This document shows positions 12,573-26,537 of a stretch of 64,000 nt of DNA, one piece after another; within the stretch, counting starts at the first letter, position 1; each line of letters opens with the position of its first letter. A program made the translations under genes and the position numbers. The stretch is from Edolisoma coerulescens. Lineage: Eukaryota > Chordata > Aves > Passeriformes > Campephagidae. Where the stretch lies: contig VWZW01007171.1 of the NCBI GenBank assembly GCA_013397115.1, positions 996,661-1,060,660 of the forward strand. Direction: 5' to 3'. The notes below the pieces were generated by a model that was not told the origin of the DNA, ran no database searches, and was given only the letters and a program-made list of their open reading frames with translations.

Positions 12573-15500
12573 GTTTGTTACTCACAATGCCTTTTGGATC
12601 TTAATCACTTCCAAATCCTCACATGTAAAATGACAGTTTGAAAAACAATAGCAGTTGCCTTCTGAACACAGGCAGAGCTCACAAATTGTAAAAAGAAATT
12701 TTAAGTTCCATCCCAAAAGCATGGTTTTATGCTCATATAACAGCTGAAGTTGGAAAACTGTTGCAAGGGAAAGTTAAATAATATCCAGAGAGCACAGCTG
12801 AAAAACCATGTTAAAAAAAAAAAATCAGACTGGAAAAGTCTGTTTAGTAGATAAAACTTCAGCTGTTCCTTTTATATTATCCCCTTGTGTCTGACATCCG
12901 AGCCCATTAATATCTTAACCGTATCAAATAAAATGCTACAAGCCCTTCCACTAAAAAGTATTATAAGAAATTCGTATTGAACATTAAACATTTGTAACTT
13001 TTAGTCTGACTCATTTTTCAGATTGTTAATTCACTATTATAGTTTACACTGGTGTTTGTGCTTTTGCTGCCAAGTGTTCCCTGTTTTCTCAGTAGCCTCC
13101 AAATGCTCCAAGGTACTTCTACAGCCAACATCTCCTTCCAAATGTAGTTTTTAATGCCTCCCCACAGAGGCATCCTCAGAATCAATGCATCTCACATGTG
13201 TGCATCCTAAAACCGGATATGCTTATTCAATGATCAAATATGCTTGTTGAAATTGAGTGGAAGCATCCACCCATGAAACTCCAGAATAAACTCTGGATAC
13301 ACAAATCAATGAAGACAACTAAGAAAAGGAAAAAATTATTTTGCAGGAAGCAACCTCCCCATCTCTTAATTCCTCAGTCCAGGTCTAAAAAAACCCCAAA
13401 ACTAAACCAAAAACACACAAAAAATCTCAGAAAAACTTATTTTATGTAAAAATACGTAATAAATTTTTCTATGCCAGTTTTAATGAAAACACCCTTTGCC
13501 CAAAAGCCTGTCCAAATTTTACAACTGTCTTAGTTTGATAAAAGATGCTGCTTTCCTTCCCTTTTGTAAACTCGATCTCCACACAAAATACTAAACCCAA
13601 AAGCAACAAAAGTGCAGATAAAAATTTCTTACTTTGAGCAATATTTTTAATTGTTCTCTTGCCAAAAGAACGTCACCAGTCTCTCAATCTTTGTGTAGTC
13701 TGTTTCTCTGAACAAACTCCATCTCTCTGAAGACTGCTGAGAAATGAAGCATTGCTCTGCTGCTTTCGATGGCTGGTGCCCTGAACCATTTCAAACACAC
13801 ATCTGCATCTTCACTTGCTAAAACCCATCACCAAGGTTCCACAAACAGCTACTCAGATTCCTCCACAAACTGCCAAAATCAGAGTTTGCTGACTTCTAAA
13901 GAGGCACAGAGAACAGTCAAAGCTGAGCTCCAGGGCATGCTCTCAGCTGACGCAGGGGTTCATTCTTCCACTGCAGCAGAGTCAGCTAAACCAGCGATAC
14001 ACCAACCAACTCAGGGGACACAGACTGCCATCCAGCCCTTGGGTTTACTTTACTCCAGTCATGAAGACATAGAGACAAACAAGACTGGATATAACATGAA
14101 ACCATATGTTAAGTGATTTCAAAGCTAGTCCCTAAATAGGGAGGCTTTACTGGAGCATTTCAAGTTGCATCTTTTCTCATGCTAATTCCTGCCACATTTT
14201 GAGTAACAACATCCAAAATTTAGCAGTTGAAATATCTGAAACACGGAATAAGGCTTGATCTTGTTGTTGTGTGCCTATTTTGCTTGTTTAGTTTAATGAA
14301 AAATGTAACATCGAGTCATTAAGACTATGGAGTTGGAGCAGGCTACCTCAAACAGCAGTACCACAGCAGAAGAGGAGGATTCCAAGCTCAGTTTTGTACC
14401 TGAATTTCCCTCTTTGTACTTATGTTGACATTTGACACATTATGAGCTTCCATTTAATTAGTGAAATATGTAAGTCCAGAAGAATGGAATATCAGATCCA
14501 TGTGAAACATGATATACAAAGGAGAATAAACAAAATTATATTATTTCTTCTTAAATTTTATTCATTCTTGAATGACGCAAGATTCAGTAAGGTTTGTTCT
14601 GGCTTTACAGTGAAGAACTCTGTATGAAGAGTTTTATCCCAAAAACCTAACCTCAAAAGCACTAAAAAGCACTAAAAATATGTTGGTTCATGTGAAAATT
14701 CCAAAGAGTTTAAGATGTATCACTAACACTTGCTTCAGCTGAAGCTCATCCTAACTCAGATGTCACTAAGTGAAATATTTCAGGCTGAACTAATCATCTT
14801 TGCTAAAAAATACATGCCTAACTCATCTTCAATACTTTGAGAATGACAAAACATTCAGATATTTATCCATAGGCAGTATGAATCTCATCTTAAGTGTCCT
14901 GTATGCTCTAGGTTCTATTTTAAGATTGGTTTGTTGGTTTTTTTGCAGAGCTTTGTACCCTTTTGAACACATGACCAGTGGTCAAAAAAGTAAATATCAG
15001 GCAGATGGCTAGGCACAGGCTGGTGAACATCACTTAATGTTGTCCTCCTACTTAGTAACATGGATTCATCATGGTTTGGCCAGTCATTTATTGGTAAAAT
15101 GCACAATACATGAATTTGGGGAAAACACAACTCATTTAAAATTGGAAGAAGCAGCACCAATGATGGTGGTTGCAATTTATAATTGGACTCCACTGTTTTG
15201 TAGTATCCACTGTTTTCTCTATCCAGTCCATTAGCCTCTAAAGTCTCATTTCATTTTTAAGTGGCTGAACCAAAGGAAAAACTTAGCAACTGGGTTATCT
15301 GTTCTTTTCCTGCCAGAACAGATCTTTAATGGCTCGAAGCAGAATAGACAGACAACAAGCTCTTTGAGATGACAGGGTACTTATACACTAAATAGCAACT
15401 CTGATTAAGAAAGCAGGAGTGGTTATTTTTTGGTTTCAAAGTACATAAAAAGAGAGAGACAAACGCAATGCAAGAAGTCAATAATGTACCCATACAGTTC

Positions 15501-16377
15501 TTCATTTTCTACTAAAATTCCCTGAAGTACTTGTTAATGTTCTCAGCAGAATGGCTGCAATGGACTGCAGGGCTCTCACCAACATAAGACAAGAGTTTAA
15601 GGAATCGGATGGAAACTTTGTTCTTAAGTTGCTCTGCTAAGATATTAACAGCACTGTCTGAACAGTTCACTCTCTAAAAGGTATTCTGAAATGTCATTGT
15701 GTTCTTTAATCTTTAAATTATTGTCCATGGTTAGTGTTAATTAGAAGATACAACCTCTGGGCTGAGTGATGAATAGTGATCCTTTAGATTTCCATTACCT
15801 CATAAAAGGGAGGAAACAAAAAAACCCCACACTCTCAGTACAAGGTACAGTACTTAAATGACTCAGAAAAGAAGGCTGAAAACAGTGGTCTGCATTTATT
15901 TAATGAGAAATTCTAGCAGTAATAAGAGTTCTCGAAAAAAATAAATATATGAACAATTTTTGCTTCTTACAGTTTCTTTTTATAGTGAATAAAATAGAAA
16001 TATTCTTCCTAGTCCTCAGATTTCACCTGCTCTATTTATAAATAAAAAAGAAAAATGCAGAAATCATTAAAAAGACTTATTAAAAAAAATTAAGGTATTT
16101 TGAGTATTTTGAAACATGGAAGAATCCCTATATTTTTGATAAATATCATACTTATTCTGCCTATCACTCAAAGAAAAAGAAATTAAAAGATGTGCTAGCA
16201 AGAGCATTATGGCTTTAACACCATTCTCTTGGTCAGTAGAAAGTAAATTTCTGTTTAAAAACTTCTCAAAACAGTCAGTTTTCCATATAATCACACACAT
16301 AGAGCATACTATAAACTGGTTGTGCTGAACACTTGGAGATTTCATGGAGAAATTTAAAAAAACAAGATGCAGTGTAA

Positions 16378-16423
16378 GTGCAAGTTAGAAGTGTAAGTTA
16401 GAAAGTTAAAGTGTAAGTTAGAA
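16378..16423. repeat. Short tandem array, 13-bp unit
   Basis: Three copies of GTGYAAGTTAGAA occur at 16378-16390, 16391-16403 and 16411-16423. The last two are separated by the 7-bp AGTTAAA. The first copy differs by one base, and a partial copy precedes it at 16371. Intronic, likely replication slippage. Confidence 0.9.
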
Positions 16424-19400
16424 AATGCTGCTACACATCTGGGACTAGCACAAGGCATCTGATTTGGATCAGGGCTCCGAGCACTGCAGGGGAAGTGCAG
16501 GATTCAGCTTTCTGTCCAAATGCTGGACATTGTACCCCTCAAAAAAATGCAACTAATCTGCTCAAGACGGGCACAACAGCCTGAAACCTCCTGGAACATT
16601 TATCTTTTAGGTCACAGTAGCAGCTACCAGAGGAAGCTGGGGGGCAGGCAGAGGTATGTGCTCAAAAATCTTGCTGACAGCATGAAGACCATATGGCTCC
16701 ATATTTGCCATGTGCCGAAGACTAGCCTAAATCAATCAGACTGTAGCAGAGAAGTGTAGGGATCCAGATGTTTTAATTCACTCAAGACAGCAAATCCCTT
16801 CCATTTAAAATAGCATGCCTTCTTCCCACAAGCTGCTGGAAGGACTTCAGATAGTTACCCTCTTGATCAGTATGGTTAAAGAAACAAATGCAAGATTGAG
16901 AGACTGTGCTTGGAAACAGATGGGAAAGCTCTGAGCCTCTGGGTCTCTCAAATGTTGGATGCTCCAAATGGGGAGGGAAAGACAAAAGGGGAAAAAACTC
17001 ATATTCTCTATCAACCCATTTCAGAACTTCTCCCACATTAGGTGACCTCTTCTACACACAGAGAATCATAATTTATCCAATTTTAAAGTTGTTAAACCAT
17101 TTAATAGGTGTTTGGAATACAGTGATCTTCAAAGAGGTTTTCATACTTAAAAACCAAGTAGAAATCAGCAGGTTTCAACAGTTCTGAATTTTTTTTCCTG
17201 TCATTTCTCCTGTTCCCTCTCTGTCTCCCAGTCTTGCTACTTGAAAGACAAATATTTTTCTCAAAGAAAAAAATATGTAAAACTTATCCTGTAAATAACA
17301 TGTATAAACTTTCTATGTAAATAAACATAGCAGCCATGACTTATTTTGTCAACAATATTTCATAAAGAAAACGCCTTCCAAAATCATTTGAATTAAGAAA
17401 GTGTTGAGTCATTCTGCACTCCTTTCCTGTGGCAGCAGTGATTCAATCAAGTTGGGTCTACATACAAAGTTGTAAAATTACATTGGATTTGAAATTCCAA
17501 ACAAGACATATATTTACCAAAATGTCTGTGTATTAGTAACAAATGTACTTTGCTTAGTATATTTGATTTTACTAAATATAGTCTTTGTTGGTGGTTTGAA
17601 GTGACCACATCTGCTCTTGCCAATTTGAAAATCAGTTTTTCCATAAGAGTATGGTTTTAAATGCTGCAGAATTTTTCATTTTGGAGAGAAGTTTCCAAAT
17701 AACTTCTTTTTTTTTTTTTTTTAACATTATCACTTCAATTTTCAAAGCATTTGGAAAGCACAGTGCTGTACATGCTGCTTCTTACTACTCCTATTCAGAA
17801 GTTCTAAGGAGGAGCATTCCCCCATTCAACACACTGCTGTATTTCACAGCTTCTTAAAACTTGGGTTATTAATTTTTTAAGTGAAGCCTTGAATAATTAC
17901 TTCATTTAGAGCATTTCTGCACTGGCAGACACCAAAGGCTTTTTTCATTCAACCTCAATTATAGACAACAGTGATTACCTACTCCTTAAAAATATAACTA
18001 GCTGATTAAGAAAAAGAAGAGATCAAAGCTCTTGGAGCATATATCCTTGGGATTGCAACAATCCATTCAGTGACTTCAGAAGATAAAACACTGCATTCGC
18101 ACAACACATGTAAGCTGTCAACTCCTCTAACTGTGAAGTTGTCTCAACCACAATAAAGAGCAACCTTCATGAAAGGCAGAAGAAGGCTCTTTTCACTTTC
18201 TGAAAATGCCAAGAGCTTCTGGGGTGCCAGCAGCATATGCTGTGAAAGGCATGGCTTCCTTGCACATCCTTCAGTTCTAAGCAACAAACTCAGCATGGTC
18301 TCAGACTTTACCAGAGCTTTCCATAGCTGGGCTTACCATAAATTATTCCCAATAGTCTTGATCATATGAGCCTCAAAGGGTTAGCTCTCCCTGACACATG
18401 GTAAAGTCCTCTCTGAAGCTTCTGACCTTTTCTGCTCACTATGCAATTGACAAGGCTAAGAAAAGTCATTGGAGAATGCCTTTCCTCCTCTCAGAATTCC
18501 ATAGTTCACCAGGTTGGGGTGCCTAGCTCCACAGCAACCATCAAGTCCACCATACCTGTAAGACAGACTTGGACCCAGACCAAGGCAATGGTACACAATC
18601 TACAGCCCAATTGCCATGGAGATTTGGCTTATCAATGGATGACAAAGCACTTTCTTCAGGGCTGACCCAAGATCATGACCACAAGCAAAGATCCACGAGA
18701 AGGGTTTTCACAAAAACTTGCATCTCCAGCAATAAAGATATATTTCTATGACTTTGTCTTCCCTAACATAAACAGACACTGACATGTAAATATGTGTGTA
18801 TGTAATTATTTGAAAAATTCCTAAACAAAACACACCCCTACATATGCCCTTCTCTTCCTGGGAAGGGGATGAAAGCAACAGCATTTGACAGATGTTAGAC
18901 AAGTTGTTTAATGCATTCCTGAAAGTGCTTAATGAACACCTCAAATGAACAAAAATTTCCTCTAAACCTACTTCCTCAGCTACATATAAAACTGCATTGC
19001 TCTGGCTGCTGGGCAAGATGGAAGGATGCTTAAGTCCTGTTGTTTTGCAACGTTTACCTTAAAGCTTTAAAAAAAACCCAAAAATACTCATGGGAAGGAA
19101 GAGAAAGATGACATGCGGCAAAGTCAAGCTCAAACAGGGCATCTAGGAAGATGCTAAGCTTCAACTTGCTAAGTTTCTGACACATTATACCTCAGGGGTG
19201 AGATCAGACACTTTCTGAAGGAGATGGGTGTGAGCAGGCCTTCACACGGTGCCTAGGGATCTGCGGCCCATGGTAGCAACACCATTTATGGGATCTTGCA
19301 GGTTCCTACATTAGTCAGCTCTTCCACAGGTTAACCAAAAATCCTTCCTACCTAACAGCACTGCCGAGTTGCCAGTTTGGCAACTGCCCAATTCTGCAGA

Positions 19401-22400
19401 CCCAGTACAGTTATCATAGCTCTGCTGCAGTACTCTCCCCCCTCATTTACCTATCAGAGTTCATGGCAGTGTGTGTAGATGATCTAATTTCACAATTCAG
19501 TTACCCCCATTCCTACATGCCCTTCATTTCTCCCACACTTCCTATTTATGAGCAAGAACTAGAAAGTACTTCTGTAGAAACTTGAGGTTGGGGCTTTGTA
19601 CTCTTTAATTGTAAGTTTTCCCATTTTTCTTTTTTCTTGCACATTCTATTTCACTCTTTCTCTTCTGCTCCTACAGTGATCCATCTGTTGTAGAGATCCC
19701 CCACAGTCAGAGCAAAATAGAAATATGCCATTGGAGAGCAAGGGTTATGCACATTCATGTGCATGCAAGATCCCGAAGCCTCTTCCATTATTACTAACCT
19801 AAACCACCTAAAAAAAACCCCAGCATGGCAGAAGCAGCATAAAAAAACAGGATAGAAGATGATTTTCACCACTTCCACTTCACATACTCCCTTGACTTCT
19901 TTCATGCTGGATCACATTTCAGAAACACTCTCACACTGTTACTTCTGCCCCATCTGGTTCCTGCCATTTCAGCTACCACAGCATCCCTCTTCTTTGCTTA
20001 CTGGGAGCACCTTGCTGAGAAAGAGCTATGACTCACAATCTGAAAAGACTTACTGAGAAGGACCACACTGCCTTATCTCTTGAATATACCAATTCTGCAA
20101 ATAAACTAGTTGGAGAGTTCATCTGGTGGTCATATTCCAACCATGTTTGGTATTGCCGTTACTTTTTAGATAAAAGCACTGTGAGCGTACATATTTTAAC
20201 AAAAACAATGCAGCATTATACTTGCACATGTGCCTGGTTTGTCTGTGAGAACAAGACCAAACAAATACCCCAAGAAGTTTTAGGTCACATAAAAACAAGT
20301 CTCATGTTTTCTTTTTAAAACACAGACAGTGAACTGCTAGAATTTTAAGTGCTTTTTGGAGGGAGCATAACCTGTTACTCTAAACACAATATTTGCATTT
20401 TAGTTCAGTGAATAGAGACGAATGGAGGCACCTCTGAAGACCTATAGCAAGTCCAGTCAAATTTAGGCTGCTGATCTGTGAACTGAGGCAACAAATTACG
20501 AAATTCAGGCATTTTAGGATAACCACAGTCAACTTCTAGAACAGATAGTACCTTGAACACTAAGTTCCTCCACCTACAAGATATCCAGCCCTCGTGGCCT
20601 TTTGACAGTGGGCACCAGCAGCAGTAACCACCTTTCAGATAACACAGCAGCTTGAGTTAAAACCCAGTGGAGGAAAACCATAAGTACAGGTATTTATTCA
20701 GTCAGGGAACTCCATCTTTCACATTTAGAAAAGTGTCCTAGCTAGAGGATTTCCTGGTTAACAGCAATTGCTACCTCCCCTCTCAAAGTCAAGACACTGT
20801 GAAGTCAGAAATGCAAGTATCATTAAAATGTCATGTAAGACACAAGACTGTGAAAGACAGAGGGAAATTCTTGTGTATTGTCACAAGCATTTACCTGGAA
20901 AAGGGCAGGATCAGTATCCCGGATACAGCTCCCTGGAACTAGTGTCTATTTCACACCAGATTATCACCGGATAATCCTGACTCTCTAAACACCTCCTGGC
21001 ACCCAGCTCTGCTTGAGGAGGGTGGGTGGATGCTGGTCTAACACAGGAGAGCTTCTGCCTTAGTAACACGGGCAATTACCTGGAGACATAAATTCAATCC
21101 TTTTCAGGCAGGGAAGAGACCACCACTCGGACCCCTTGCTTCTTGGAGAAGCACTCCAAGGCTTTCTATTTTTTTTTCTGTAAAAAAGTCAGTCGGGCAG
21201 TAGCTCCTATTCAACTGAAGTTATGCAGACCTGGTGACACCTGACTTTAAAAATTTATTCAGACAGATGAAAGATTTCAGGTCTCCAAAAACCTATATCT
21301 CAGCAGGTGAGGGAGAGGTGGAGAGATTCTACAGACATTTCTAAGCCTGTGGTTTCACTAATTTATTATGCAGGGATCTTTCAGACTAGTTAGGAGTTGT
21401 CTAATGATTGCAGGTGCCAAACCTGGTTACCTGCAATATAATATGAATTTGTTACAGATTTAAGAGAACTTACTATAGCTAAGGCATATTTAGAGGCACT
21501 GAAATCTACACCACTAAAATTAGCTATATTAAGTTTTCTTAGCTACCATACAGATCTTACCGGCCACATCTTGTGCAGCTTTGTTTCAAAGTCATCCCAA
21601 ATCTTCTGGCTCTGATCCCAGCAAGACATTTTAAGACTCACTACTTCTACAGACATAATCTGACACTGGAGATTCTTAGCCAAATAAACATGACTAGTAT
21701 CAAAGATTTTGCTTGAGCAACATAGTGAGTGTAATGACAGAAACATGCAGAAGATAAAACATCACAAGGCTGACACACAGCACAGTCAGCAGTCTGGCAA
21801 TAGTTAAAAAAGTCTCTGTGTAGGCACTTAGCAGATGTAAGTTACTTCTGCCAGGATAAGCCTTAAGACTTCATCTTTATTGAAACTGGCTTTGCTGACA
21901 TGTGCTTCAAAGCCATTGTGCGAATACTCTCCAAAAAAGTGGAAAGAACAAAGGGAAACATGGAATACAGGATGAAGCCTTATTTATTATCTATTTATGG
22001 ATCTCAGGCTGCATGAACAAAACACATAGTCAGGATATATAAATGCATCTATCGTATTTTTCAGACCTAAAGATCCCAGACTAAAAATGTTTTGCTTTCC
22101 CTACTTCTCCATCATGCTGCTTACTTCATGAGAATCAACTGATTAAAATGCAGAAGGGCCAATATTCTCATTTCACTTGAGAGTTAAAGAACAGAAGTCT
22201 TTCCCTTGCAGTGCAAGGAACAGAAAAACACTTGAGCCTTTCAGCTGATGATGTGCTTAGAGTTCCACATATGAATACTCTGGACTTCAACCTAGTCCTT
22301 TTTATTTGCATACAGAGATTTTCATTGCTGTTTTGTTATTTGGCAAACCTACTTTGGCAATGTGAATTAACAGTTGCTCCTTTTCCTCAAATCGACGAAA

Positions 22401-25400
22401 TAATGTGCTTTTTAAGAAAAAAAACCCAGAAATTCTGTCTGGATTGAAAATTCTGTCCTGGTCACGTCTTTTCTGTACACCACTGAAGTGATTCAAGAGT
22501 ATTCTGCAAGACACTGTGACTTACATAATGGAAGAGGATGTGAGAAAATCAATCACTGCGTTGTTTTTTATTCTAAAATTTGGCTTAAAACCAGAGGACA
22601 TGATATACCAAGTTCTGTAAAATTATTATCGTACAAAGAAAAAAAAAACAATTCAAAGAACTAGTTCTGAATAGCTTGGTAATTAGGCATTAAGTACTGT
22701 GCTTGGAGATCTGGCCAACATGCCGCCATACTTATGTGAAGCTGAACTGACTGCAAATCGAAAGTCAAGTTTTCCTCCCCATGGAAAGAGTAACTGCTTT
22801 CAGCGTTAACTGCTCAGACCTATAAGTACGGATAAAAAAAGCAGCAGGTAAAACACTTCTGTGTATCAGTAACATTGCTAAGGATCACAGCTGGTTTATG
22901 CTGCCTTGATGAGGTAATCAAGCATGAACAGAGATGAGCAATGAATTTACTCAGTAGGAATGATTAGCATGCAGTGAGGGGGAGATAAAATGATGCTGAG
23001 CTATATAGCTGTGAACCACTCTAAACATGCTTTGAATTTCTACTAGAAGCAACCAGAGTTCTTCTGAACTAGCACAGACTAGTAAACAGCCCTGTGCACT
23101 GCTTGCTTCTTGTTTCCTCTTGACACGATTCAGAGGCAGGGTGGAAGGGAAGAAGACAGAGATCCAAAAGAGCTTGGGTGGCTTTATACCACTGCTCATA
23201 TCCAAGGGTTTCATGTTGGGAGTCACAGATATCAGTGCTGCATCTGGTTTTATGAGATGCTTTTTACAGAATGTGAACAATTTTAGTCCTGGAAAACACA
23301 GTGAAGTGTCAACTTAGGGAGCTAGATTTTTGGATAAAAACTTCTGAAAGCATCAGAAGACCATGACATCTGCAGGAACTGCCACAGAAGTAATTCATAA
23401 GAGTTTATTCTTGATGAATAAATAATGATAATTTGGGGCTTGTAGTAGGATTCCTGGAAATATATATCAAACCGTTGCTTGTGCACATCATTGTCCCAGG
23501 TCAGCTTTACAATGCATAAACAAGTAATTTTTTCACAGAGGAGTTAACCTTTAATAAAGAGGGTAATGCTGTGCCTGAAACCTGTTCTTCAGCAGAACTG
23601 TGAAAATGATCAGCAAGGGTCCTGTGACTGTCCCCCACAAAGAGCTGCAGTGCCTTGATACAGGGCTGTCACCCTGTCACTGTCACGCACCACCACCCTG
23701 CCAGCACACAGGCATCTGTTTCACCTTTCAGGTCCTCATGCACAAAATATGCTCCCCTGAGGGTAAAGCCCAAATAAACACCAGCCTTCTTCAAATGGAA
23801 GTGTCAGAGGCTCTATGGCCTGGGCACATTGATCTCAAAAACTTCCAGCAACTCAAGTCATTTCTGTGGCACTTTTACACTTAGAATAAATACCTCAAGA
23901 AAGAAATCGGATTCCTTCCCTTGGCATTCTTCCAAATACCTTAACAATTATTTGGCAATGTTTCTGCCACGGACAATGATATATGTAAAATAAAAGGCAA
24001 CACTACTTGTATCTGCCAGCCTTGGCTCTCATTTCCATCCGCCAGTGCCATAGGACTGTGAAATCCATTTGCTGCACTAGGTTGCCCATGAGATGGTCAT
24101 CTGAAATGTGCACAACTCACCGTAGTCAACCATGTGCAGTTAATATTTGTTAAACATGTGATAAACCACTGAAACAAATTACCTTCTTTACTTAGCAACA
24201 TGCCTTGAGAACAGATTTTCTGATTTAATGGAATAGTTCTGTCTATTATCCCATTAGATACACATTGCTAGAAACACCCTGGGCATCCCACTGCCAAACA
24301 AATGACTTAAGCTATTAAAGGCTCTTCAAACAACACCAGTTCCTTCTGAACTTGATTACTGAAGAATGGTCTCATGAAATATCACCCATTAGATCAGATC
24401 ACCTAATAAGCGAAAAGCAAGCAATAAGAAGTCCCACTTCCTATCAACTTCTCACCAAAACTCATATTCCGTATATCTGCCAATATTTTTGAAATAGTTA
24501 CACCATCCTGATTATTTCCTCACAGCAAAAGCTTTCAGATTGACCTTCCACAACAAACCACAGCAGAGCTGGCAGGGCATCCTGCTGCAATAAGACATTG
24601 ATAGTATACATGGGCAATGAAAAATTCAATGTTCTGACTCCAGCTGCTTCTTGTATCTAGCATGGAAGAATAATTATTTCTTTGCATTTCACTTAGAAAG
24701 CCTTAGTGTTACTATTTCTCCTCCTCTTTTTATTTTGGTATAATAAATTTTGAAACACTGAAACATATACTAGAATGTTTGGCCTAACCCAAAATATTTT
24801 TAAATGCTTGCCTGAATACAAATGCTCTATACAAAGCTGTTGCATATTAATATCGTGCTCCGTTCAGAGCTGTATGAATACTTAGGCTAGATTGGGTCTA
24901 TAATGTCATATAGAACTAAAATCTGTTTCACTATGATTTTATGCACCCAGAATTTTTCAACATATAAGAATCAAGCATCAATTATGGTGATATTTTGAGA
25001 AATGACCTCACATATAATAAATTCTGGTTTGTGACTTTATTCTTCCTTCCTCCAAAACCACTCCATTTTGTCATTAAAAACAAGGCACTATAAAAGCACA
25101 TTAAAATAAAGCAGAAAGTGTTGAGCAAATGCATGAAACTACATAGCTGGTCAGTCTGTAAAAAAACCCAAAACAAAATGTGGTAAGTGAAATAGTAATG
25201 TCAGAAGAAAATAGATCTTTAAAGCATAAGGATGTTGTTACAAAAAAAAAAAAAAAGGGATGTGAAACTTTTGTATACCTTGGGGAAATAAGAGATATTG
25301 TGCAAGTTCAGTTCTGTTCAGCCCACTTGGTGTCTCCTAGAGATGCATCTATCTGCCAGCTAAGAGCATAAGCTTTATTTTTCCAAGAAAATATATTCAT

Positions 25401-26432
25401 TTGATTTCACACACTGCTCTAGGCTCCCAACATTAAGAGCAATGCCAGCATTCAAACACTCATAGCTTATGTTTTTAGTCCTTAAGAAGGATATAACACA
25501 AGAAACCAACAGCAAAACTCTGCATTTATCTTCCAATCCACTTGTTTCATGTGTCTTTGTTCAAACACCCGTCCAACTGGCAAGTTCACACCATGCTTCT
25601 AAGCCTCCCCTAAACTCGCAAAGCTGGAGTGACGCAGCCTAAACAAACCCAGCAGCCAGTGGTACGTGCTGTCACTGCGAGCTGTGTCACAGCTGTGATG
25701 GGAATTGATGTCTTGGCAGCACCCTAAGGAGCCTATTTCAGTCACCATTTGAAACTGTTCCTTTGAGATTTCTTACAGGGCTAATTACAGTTACACGTGT
25801 AGGCTAGACATCAACCTATTCTTCAAACTAAGTTATTGATCTCTTTTATTATTTATAGTTATTTTATGAGAAAAACTGCATGCAATGCAGGAACAGACTG
25901 AAAATTCCATGCTAGCGTATTACATGACCATGAAAGTGCTGTATCAATCCAGGTGAGAACAGTAGATGACCTCCTGATCATACAGCAGAAAGTACTTCCT
26001 CTGCTTAAGAAGTTTCACAGCAGTGCTTACCAAGCCATCTTCTCTGCCTTGTCCCAGAGTCGTGACAGTAATAGTCCCTACATAGGACAAAATCAGTTTC
26101 ACTAAACCTGTGAACTTTCAGTCAGTGGTTTGCCCTCTTTCTCAGCTTGATGAAAAGAAGCACAAAATGGCTCTATTGCTTGCTATTTAAGTGCTGACAC
26201 CTTTGCTTCACTTAGATCAGCTTAATCTCAATATCAGTAAATTTATTACTTGTTGGAAAAATCCATCTTGTGTCTCTAATTCTAAGAAATGTTCAAGCAG
26301 TTCAGTGTACAAGAATCATGTTCAGACACAGCAAAAGAGGAAAATTACAACATACTTAGGGTGAAAACCATCAAATCCTTTATTAATCTGATAATATGAC
26401 AGACTAATCCATTGGTGTGGGTTTTTTCTTAC

Positions 26433-26537
26433 CTCAATAATCTTGTCATGAATTTGCAGGCCTTCTGCTTTGTCTGCAGGTCCATTTTCCAAAATCTTTG
26501 ACACATAAATTCCCTCAGCAGATTCCTCCTGATTGTT
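26433..26537 (-). CDS. PDZRN4: PDZRN4 exon 3 (middle of PDZ1)
   Basis: This 105-nt exon has 35 codons and is phase 0 on both sides. The acceptor is TGGTACAG with a near-consensus branch point TACTAAT about 38 nt upstream (around 26575-26581 on the plus strand). The donor is GAG followed by GTAAGA at 26432. The peptide runs from NNQEESAEG through IYVSKILENGPADKAEGL to IHDKIIE. This is the typical PDZ core: the strand before helix A, the ENGPAD turn, then the GL.IHDKI strand that in the family continues as VNGKDL in the next exon. That continuation is not in this window. Compared with human PDZRN4 as I remember it, the loop before EGIYV appears one residue shorter. Confidence 0.95.

Larger units (their letters stand above)
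1..26432 (-). other. PDZRN4: PDZRN4 intron 3, partial (runs off the window)
   Basis: After the exon 3 donor at 26432 no further PDZRN4 exon is visible down to position 1. I looked for the VNGKDLSKATHEEAVEAF exon that should follow and did not see it. The intron is therefore at least 26.4 kb. It holds two CR1 fragments, a TA microsatellite and a small tandem array, listed separately. The remaining stretches (1-8747, 9112-12510, 12573-16370 and 16424-26432) are AT-rich with A or T homopolymers (for example 12408-12419 and 25241-25256). They contain only short chance ORFs and nothing else I can name. Confidence 0.85.
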
